From Deltaproteobacteria bacterium (GTDB taxonomy: Bacteria; Desulfobacterota; Desulfarculia; Adiutricales; JAGVGV01), in assembly GCA_015233515.1 (NCBI GenBank), contig JADFXS010000093.1:1-9624 (forward strand): 9,624 nt of DNA. The letters run 5' to 3'. The position numbers and the translations under genes were made by a program. How positions within the stretch are numbered: position 1 is the first letter of the stretch; each line of letters starts with the position of its first letter. Positions 4,872-9,624 of the stretch are shown one piece after another. The notes beneath the pieces were generated by a model that saw only the letters and a program-made list of their open reading frames with translations, had not been told where the DNA came from and made no database searches.

Positions 4872-5915
4872 ATGCGGTTGCGAACCAAATTCTGGTTTGA
4901 GGACGATATAGGTGAACCGGTATTCGGTGAAGGCCGTCGCCGGATTCTTGAGTTAATAGACGAAGTTGGCTCCATGCAGGCCGCCGCCAAGATTCTGAAC
5001 ATGTCTTATCGCGGAGTATGGGCCCGAGTCAAGGCCACGGAGCAGCGCCTGGGAATCAAGCTGGTGGAAACCACGGTCGGCCGAAGCAAGGATCATGGCA
5101 GCCGCTTGACCCCGGAAGCTCGTAAACTGCTCCAGGATTATAAGATTCTCAATCACAAGGGTGTTACTTTCATGAATGACTTGTTCCAAGAAGTCATGCA
5201 TGGCAGAGTCTCCATGGAGCCATCCACCATTCCGGTAATCGCCGTGGTCGGTCGGGGCGGAGTTGGCAAAACCGCTTTGATCACCGACCTGGTGAAGGAA
5301 TGGGCTAAACGCGGCCGCCGGGTTGGAGTCATTCGTCTGGCGGATGAAGAGGTGGATCGCCAGGATGAAAAAGACGGAGAGTCGATGGCCGGAGCTGCTT
5401 GCCACTTGACCGTGGGACAGTCGGAAGTTCGCATGAAACTCGCTTCTCCGGCTGATCTCACGCCGGAGAGTCTAGCCGCCAATTACTGCCTGGGATGTGA
5501 TTTGGCGGTGGTTGAATCTCGAAACCGGCAGCACCTGCCGACGATTGAAGTATTCACCCACAAATCCGGCACAGGCTTATTAACCAGAAAATCCAAGCAC
5601 CTTTTAGCGGTAGTTGGAGATAGTCCTTCCGGTCTTAAGGATAAACCATGTTTTAATCGTGATGATCTCTCGCCTTTAGTGGAGTTGGTGGAAGAAGAAA
5701 TTATGAAGACCGTCATGGTCGCTCGTCCGGTGGAGTTGACCGTCAATGGCCGCCGGGTGCCTCTGCTGACTTTCGTCCAGGATTTAATGGCCAATACGGT
5801 GATCGGGTTGGTGTCTTCGTTGAAATCGTGTGAAAATCCTCATGAAATACGCTTGCAAATCAGGAGTTTGCCTCATGCCGATTCCGAGGAGGAGGAAGCG
5901 CACCCTCAAGTGTGA
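4872..5915 (+). CDS. ModE-type DNA-binding domain fused to MobB-type GTPase
   Basis: 347 residues, at least three parts. Residues 1-75 resemble the N-terminal winged helix of the molybdate regulator ModE: VFGEGRRRILELID, then the helix-turn-helix GSMQAAAKILNMSYRGVW (33-50) and wing VETTVGRSKDHGSRLT. Residues 119-285 look like MobB, the GTP-binding adapter of molybdenum-cofactor guanylylation: P-loop G127-R-G-G-V-G-K-T134, VGVIRLAD, an EKD...AGA stretch (167-176) where MobB has GKD...AGA, CLGCDLAVVES (206-216) and LPTIEVF. Residues 286-332 form an extra domain (VELTVNGRRVPLLTFVQ...GLVSSLKS), ending in an acidic tail. ModE's molybdate-binding MOP domains are absent. ATG 4872 is chosen for GAGGG 6 bases upstream; ATG 4857 precedes that SD. 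Domain calls are from motifs; a role linking molybdenum-cofactor maturation to gene control is inference. Confidence 0.88.
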   Translation: MRLRTKFWFEDDIGEPVFGEGRRRILELIDEVGSMQAAAKILNMSYRGVWARVKATEQRLGIKLVETTVGRSKDHGSRLTPEARKLLQDYKILNHKGVTFMNDLFQEVMHGRVSMEPSTIPVIAVVGRGGVGKTALITDLVKEWAKRGRRVGVIRLADEEVDRQDEKDGESMAGAACHLTVGQSEVRMKLASPADLTPESLAANYCLGCDLAVVESRNRQHLPTIEVFTHKSGTGLLTRKSKHLLAVVGDSPSGLKDKPCFNRDDLSPLVELVEEEIMKTVMVARPVELTVNGRRVPLLTFVQDLMANTVIGLVSSLKSCENPHEIRLQIRSLPHADSEEEEAHPQV

Positions 5916-5920
5916 AAAGA

Positions 5921-5968
5921 GAGCCGGCGGTCGGAGAGGCAAGACCGCAAATGACTTCATGCCGGCTC
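5921..5968. repeat. Compound hairpin after the ModE-MobB gene
   Basis: Outer arms GAGCCGGC (5921-5928) and GCCGGCTC (5961-5968) enclose inner arms GCGGTC (5927-5932) and GACCGC (5943-5948). It begins 5 bases after the stop. On the plus strand A-rich, not T-rich, sequence follows, so it is not a standard intrinsic terminator for this gene; it may cap the 3' end. Confidence 0.6.
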
Positions 5969-6002
5969 AAAAATAAAAATACTTTCGTGTTTTACATGTT
6001 GA

Positions 6003-6032
6003 ATCTTCCTGGCAGCGATCTGCCAGGAAGAT
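6003..6032. repeat. Strong perfect hairpin between convergent genes
   Basis: A 13-bp perfect stem, ATCTTCCTGGCAG (6003-6015) and CTGCCAGGAAGAT (6020-6032), with loop CGAT. A second stem CGACT (6033-6037)/AGTCG (6044-6048) abuts it. It lies 44 bases beyond the potD stop (minus strand) and 87 beyond the ModE-MobB stop. No T-tract follows directly on either strand; on the minus strand a T-rich run (5980-5969) occurs about 22 bases further. It may act as a terminator or a 3'-end stabiliser for the pot mRNA. Confidence 0.7.
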
Positions 6033-6075
6033 CGACTCTTCGAAGTCGAATGTCGCGGTTTGGTAAAATTTATTA

Positions 6076-7125
6076 TCAGTTGGACTTGGCCCTGGTCCAG
6101 GCCTCATCCACAATCCGCAGGTCTTTGCCCAAGTCTTTAGTGAAATGCAGGGTTTTCATCACTTCCGGCGATGGATAGATGTTGGGATTTTTCAAGTCAT
6201 CCGGATTAATGAAAGCCATCGAAGCTTCATTAGGGGTGGCATATTGGTTATAATTGGATAATTCAGCCCCGTTTTTGGGATCCAAAACGAAATTTATCCA
6301 CTTATGCGCCGCTTCGACATTGGGAGCCTTGGCCGGGATGCACATGGAATCAAACCATATTTCACTGCCTTCCTTGGGCACGGTGAAGATCAAATTCCCG
6401 GTCTTATCTTCACTGATGGCCCTTAAAGCATCGCCATTGTAGACAACCGCGGCTACGGCCGTTCCGGCGACCACATCATTTTTGCCTCCCACGCCCGCTT
6501 TGAATCCAAGACAATTTTTGTTCTTTTTGGTTTCGATCAATAGATCGCTGGCCGCTTTAAGTTCTTCAGGTTTGGTGCTGTTAAAGTCGTATCCTTTATA
6601 TAGTAAGGGGATACCCATCTGCTCCCGGACTGAATCGATCAGCCAGAACGGCCCTATTTCTTTTTTGGGGTCAAAAATCATAGCCCAGGTGTTTTCGAAA
6701 TTTTTGACTTTGTCTTTACGATACATCAGACCAACCGTACCCCACTGCCAAGCCACGGAGTATTTATTGCCCGTGTCGTAATTAGTCTTTTTGAACATTT
6801 CCTTAAGATTTTTGAGATTGGTCAGATCGGCTTGTTTAAGAGGTTGGATCAATTTCAGAGTAATCAAACTGGGAAGAATATAATCCGAAGGAACTATGAT
6901 ATCATACTGACTGGTGGCGCCGGCCTGGAGTTTGGCCAACATTTCTTCATTGTTTTCATAATAATCCAGGCGGACCTTGATGCCGGTTTGTTTTTCAAAG
7001 TTTTTCCACAACGACTCCGGCATATACTCCGACCAGATAAAAATGTTAAGTTCCTTGTCGGCCGCTCCAGCGGTTCCGGCCATTAATACCGTTAACACCA
7101 GCATCAGCAGAATTAGTCTTTTCAT
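6076..7125 (-). CDS. potD: Polyamine ABC transporter, periplasmic binding protein
   Basis: A 349-residue spermidine/putrescine-binding protein of the PotD/PotF family that captures polyamine in the periplasm and delivers it to PotBC. Signal peptide of about 22 residues (MKRLILLMLVLTVLMAG then AGAA-D). Family signatures: LNIFIWSEYMPESL (26-39, with W31 and Y34 lining the site), YDIIVPSDY (74-82), the D164-S-V-R-E168 segment, VVYNGDA (227-233), WFDSMCIPA (257-265, with W257 and D259) and NYNQYATPN (291-299). Y229 replaces the Trp of E. coli PotD at the NG position, a common variant; whether spermidine or putrescine is preferred cannot be read. Start supported by GGAGG 6 bases upstream. It is last in the operon, 32 bases after potC, and ends with three successive in-frame stops (TGA TAA TAA). 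Confidence 0.95.
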   Translation of the reverse strand: MKRLILLMLVLTVLMAGTAGAADKELNIFIWSEYMPESLWKNFEKQTGIKVRLDYYENNEEMLAKLQAGATSQYDIIVPSDYILPSLITLKLIQPLKQADLTNLKNLKEMFKKTNYDTGNKYSVAWQWGTVGLMYRKDKVKNFENTWAMIFDPKKEIGPFWLIDSVREQMGIPLLYKGYDFNSTKPEELKAASDLLIETKKNKNCLGFKAGVGGKNDVVAGTAVAAVVYNGDALRAISEDKTGNLIFTVPKEGSEIWFDSMCIPAKAPNVEAAHKWINFVLDPKNGAELSNYNQYATPNEASMAFINPDDLKNPNIYPSPEVMKTLHFTKDLGKDLRIVDEAWTRAKSN

Positions 7126-7157
7126 GGCTATCCTCCAAAAAAGAATGAGTCCCGGAG

Positions 7158-7949
7158 TTATTTTTTCCGGGTGAAACGCTCGGTAATGATAACCAGTCCG
7201 ACGGTAATGAGTACGACTAATGTGGATAAAGCATGAATTTCCGGAGTTACCCCTCGTCGGACCGCCGCATAGATGAACAGGGGTAGAGTAGTGGATTCCG
7301 GACCGGCTGTAAAGAAACTTATGACGAAATCATCAAGCGACAGAGTAAAGGCTAGCATGGCCCCGGCCACGATGCCGGGCATGAGAAGGGGTAGTGTAAT
7401 CCGTCGCAACAGATACCATGAATCGGCAAAAAGATCGCGCGCGGCCTCTTCCAGGTCCCGGCTGATGGCGACTAACCGACTACGGACCACCATGGCCACG
7501 AAAGCCACTTGAAAGGTGATATGGCCAAGGATCATCGTAAAAAGTCCGGGTTCAAAAGCAGTGGAAACGATCCTTAGGATGCCGAAGGCCACCACCAGGG
7601 CGGCCGCCAGGACGATATCCGGGATGACCACCGGAATATGAAGAATTATGTCAAGAATAGTATTGGTTTTTCTGTTCCAAGGGAAGCGATCCAAGCCGAT
7701 AGCCAGGATGGTGCCTAAAATAGTGGCCGCAATCGTGGACACCACCGCTAATAGCAAAGTATTCCAGGCGGCGATCAGCACATATTCATTTTGGAAAAGT
7801 TTTAAGTACCAGTCCAGGGTAAAGCCATGCCAGACCAATCCGAGGCGAGTGGAGTTCACGGAATATATTCCTATGGCCACCAGAGGTAGATATAAGAACC
7901 CCAAAGTCAACAAGGCTAGAGAAGTGATGATCGGGTTGGACCGGGTCAT
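7158..7949 (-). CDS. potC: Polyamine ABC transporter permease PotC
   Basis: A 263-residue inner-membrane permease forming the channel with PotB. About six hydrophobic helices are visible (near residues 8-30, 58-86, 98-128, 134-156, 189-211 and 240-256). The cytoplasmic EAA loop that docks on PotA is EEAARDLFADSWYLLRRITL (167-186) followed by PLLMPG. The C-terminal DDFVISFFTAGPESTTLPLFIYAAVRRGVTPEI (206-238) is typical of PotC. I start at the ATG at 7949, whose ATGA overlaps the potB stop (translational coupling); the longer open frame to 8045 is only the overlap with potB and is not PotC-like. Confidence 0.95.
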   Translation of the reverse strand: MTRSNPIITSLALLTLGFLYLPLVAIGIYSVNSTRLGLVWHGFTLDWYLKLFQNEYVLIAAWNTLLLAVVSTIAATILGTILAIGLDRFPWNRKTNTILDIILHIPVVIPDIVLAAALVVAFGILRIVSTAFEPGLFTMILGHITFQVAFVAMVVRSRLVAISRDLEEAARDLFADSWYLLRRITLPLLMPGIVAGAMLAFTLSLDDFVISFFTAGPESTTLPLFIYAAVRRGVTPEIHALSTLVVLITVGLVIITERFTRKK

Positions 7950-8854
7950 ATCAATTCTACTCCACGGCCTCTGCGGCGATATACACGCAGGCTGATCATG
8001 GTCAGAAGGATCAAACACAGGCTGATAGCCGCGCCGAAAGGCCAATCACGACTGGAACCGAATTGCTGTTGAATCAGGTTCCCGACCAGCATGTATTTAG
8101 CCCCGCCTAGCAGGTCTGGGATCACGAACATGCCCATGGCCGGGACGAAAGTCAAAACCACACCCACGGACAAGCCGGGCAAAGTCTGTGGTAATATCGC
8201 CTGGGTAAAGACTCGAAACCGAGAAGCATAAAGATCCTGGGCCGCCTCGACGAGAGACCAGTCGATTCTCTCCACGCTGGCATACAAGGGCAGAGCGACA
8301 AACGGTAAAAAATCGGCAACCATGCCTAAATAGACCGCGATAATACCGGGATATAAAGGCGCCCCTTCGGAGATGACGCCCAGCCAGGAAGCCAATTTCG
8401 CCGCCGGCCATTCGGGGGCCAGGATGAGGAACCAGGCGTAGGTTCGTATGACCATGTTCGTCCAAAATGGAATAATGACCAGGGTCAGCCATAGATAACG
8501 TTTATGACCAGGCTGCCGGGCGATAAAAAAACACAAGGGATAGGACAGGGCTACGGAAATAGTGGTGGTTATCAGGGCCACCCAGGCTGATCGGAGGACG
8601 ATAAGCATATAGTCCGCCGTCCAACCCAGAAGGCCGAAGCCTAGCAAACGTTGGTAATTATCGCCGGTGAATTCCCAGATAATTTCGCCGTACGCCCCTC
8701 TGGTCGCCAGACTGACCACTATCAAGGTCAGACCGGGCAGGATTAGAAAGACCAAAAGCCAGATCAGGCCCGGGGCCAGGAAAAGAAGTCCCCGCCGGGT
8801 CAGGCTGCGCCTGGTAGTCAATTCTCCGTACCAAACCAGGAACAGATTAGTCAT
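7946..8854 (-). CDS. potB: Polyamine ABC transporter permease PotB
   Basis: A 302-residue inner-membrane permease partner of PotC. Predicted helices include residues 22-50, 84-112, 121-146, 168-192, 227-248 and 274-292. The EAA loop is VEAAQDLYASRFRVFTQAIL (202-221) followed by PQTLPG. The periplasmic insert (GAYGEIIWEFTGDNYQRLL, 53-71) and the GGAKYMLVGNLIQQQFG block (250-266) are typical of PotB. The ATG lies within the end of potA: the genes overlap by 8 bases (ATGACTAA), and GGTGA lies 6 bases upstream of the start, inside potA. It ends at the ATGA shared with potC. Confidence 0.95.
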   Translation of the reverse strand: MTNLFLVWYGELTTRRSLTRRGLLFLAPGLIWLLVFLILPGLTLIVVSLATRGAYGEIIWEFTGDNYQRLLGFGLLGWTADYMLIVLRSAWVALITTTISVALSYPLCFFIARQPGHKRYLWLTLVIIPFWTNMVIRTYAWFLILAPEWPAAKLASWLGVISEGAPLYPGIIAVYLGMVADFLPFVALPLYASVERIDWSLVEAAQDLYASRFRVFTQAILPQTLPGLSVGVVLTFVPAMGMFVIPDLLGGAKYMLVGNLIQQQFGSSRDWPFGAAISLCLILLTMISLRVYRRRGRGVELI

Positions 8855-9624
8855 TAAGGATCACCAAGTCTCCCGGTTCCAGTTCCAGCCAAGTTTCATC
8901 GCCGGGTTTGAAATGCTTGTAAGCATTGGTCCGGACTCTCAAAGGGCCTGGATCCAGCCAATAGTCCCTATCCGTCCCCCGGTAAATGGCTTCCCGGATC
9001 GTCGCCCTGATTCCGTTTACAGAAGGAGCCGTTTCCCGGATGTTGATCCATTCCGGTCGTATGGCTATAAGACCTTGGGTCCAAGGCGGTTGTTTCTCTA
9101 AACGCAGGAATCCGATTTCTGTTTCCACTCCAGAGTCAGCCGTTCGACCTTGAAGGATATTAGCCGCGCCGAGGAATTCGGCTACGAATCTGTTACACGG
9201 ATTATCGTAGACTTCCTGAGGGGTTCCGAATTGAACCACTTGACCTCCGCGCATGACCGCAATACGGTCGGAACAGACTAAAGCCTCTGCTTGGTCATGA
9301 GTTACCATAATGAAAGTGTCGCCGAATTTGCGTTGCAGCTGCCTGACATCTTCCTGGACCTGGGCTCGTAACCGGGCATCCAGGGCGCTCATCGGTTCAT
9401 CCAAAAGCAAAACTTTAGGCTCGTTTACCAGGGCTCGGGCCAAAGCCACTCGCTGTTGCTGACCTCCGGAAATCTGGTGGGGGAATCTCTGGGCCAAATC
9501 CATAATACCCAACATGTCCAGACGGCGCTGAACGCGCCGCTTGATTTCGCCTTCAGGAAATTTGCGGGATTTCAGACCAAAGGCCACATTTTCATAAGTG
9601 GTCAAATGAGGTAAAAGAGCATAG
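8847..9624 (-). CDS. potA: Polyamine ABC transporter ATPase PotA (5' end outside window)
   Basis: The ATP-hydrolysing subunit on the cytoplasmic face; 258 C-terminal residues are visible and the Walker A region lies beyond the right edge. The frame is open to the edge and begins YALLPHLTTYENVAFGL, the segment just after the Q-loop of PotA-type ATPases, so the TTG at 9605 is internal, not a start. Then follow the signature motif ISGGQQQRVALARAL, Walker B with D-loop (VLLLDEPMSALDARL), and the H-loop MVTHDQAEAL. The C-terminal part (about the last 100 residues, from NILQGR through IAIRPEWINI to PGDLVILND) is the TOBE-type regulatory domain of this subfamily. The stop overlaps potB by 8 bases. 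It is the first of the four pot genes as seen here. Confidence 0.96.
   Translation of the reverse strand, partial: YALLPHLTTYENVAFGLKSRKFPEGEIKRRVQRRLDMLGIMDLAQRFPHQISGGQQQRVALARALVNEPKVLLLDEPMSALDARLRAQVQEDVRQLQRKFGDTFIMVTHDQAEALVCSDRIAVMRGGQVVQFGTPQEVYDNPCNRFVAEFLGAANILQGRTADSGVETEIGFLRLEKQPPWTQGLIAIRPEWINIRETAPSVNGIRATIREAIYRGTDRDYWLDPGPLRVRTNAYKHFKPGDETWLELEPGDLVILND

Noticed and set aside
4953..5405. 150-codon minus-strand ORF inside the ModE-MobB gene
   Set aside because: Antisense shadow of a strongly supported gene; composition is not protein-like and there is no independent start signal.
5916..6048. Molybdenum-cofactor (moco) riboswitch near the molybdenum-linked gene
   Set aside because: The hairpins lie downstream of the gene, between two 3' ends, and I do not see the moco aptamer layout or a following moa/mod gene.
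5912..6178. 88-codon plus-strand ORF after the ModE-MobB gene
   Set aside because: Runs through the hairpin cluster and into the antisense of potD; no SD and no family resemblance.
7950..8045. Longer PotC starting at 8045
   Set aside because: This is the open frame inside potB; the ATGA overlap at 7949-7946 and alignment to PotC favour the ATG at 7949.
9603..9605. TTG at 9605 as the start of PotA
   Set aside because: The upstream codons read YALLPH, the conserved sequence before this point in PotA, so the gene continues beyond the window edge.

Overview
The window looks like a chromosomal segment of a Gram-negative anaerobe, most plausibly from the Desulfobacterota (old Deltaproteobacteria). 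This rests on the gene mix: an FmdB zinc-ribbon protein with a Ser/Thr-rich tail, a 'GF-x-x-IPWGT' lipoprotein of a kind I associate with that group, and a ModE-like DNA-binding domain fused to a MobB GTPase. Coding regions have moderate GC, intergenic DNA is AT-rich, and Shine-Dalgarno (SD) sites are of the GGAGG/AGGTGA type. The assignment is inference from memory, not a database result. I see no transposase, phage gene, CRISPR array, tRNA or rRNA.

Left part (1-3448): an unrecognised exported protein (11-928, +). Next is a 368-base leader/promoter region with a near-perfect direct repeat, then a monocistronic ribosomal protein S21 gene (1297-1527, +) whose GTG start lies in a 12-bp tandem duplication, followed by a strong terminator. 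A small alpha/beta hydrolase of the COG2945 type (1718-2329, -) and a GNAT acetyltransferase (2595-3032, +) are divergent. The acetyltransferase converges on an FmdB-family zinc ribbon gene (3164-3448, -), and a perfect 13-bp bidirectional terminator lies between them.

Middle part (3449-6075): a small coiled-coil ORF (3707-3913, +) preceded by a consensus-like promoter whose predicted start site falls on its ATG. Then comes a mostly non-coding 284-base stretch and a lipoprotein gene (4198-4692, -). Divergent from the lipoprotein is the most interesting gene, a 347-residue ModE-type winged-helix domain joined to a MobB-type P-loop GTPase plus an extra C-terminal domain (4872-5915, +). The divergent intergenic region holds several inverted repeats that could be operators. 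A cluster of hairpins without T-tracts (5921-6048) follows the fusion gene.

Right part (6076-9624, all -): a polyamine (spermidine/putrescine) ABC importer operon in the order potA (cut by the window edge), potB, potC, potD. The genes are translationally coupled: potA/potB overlap by 8 nt, potB/potC overlap by ATGA, and potC-potD are 32 nt apart. PotA powers the PotB/PotC channel and PotD delivers polyamine from the periplasm. The operon converges with the ModE-MobB gene at the hairpin cluster.
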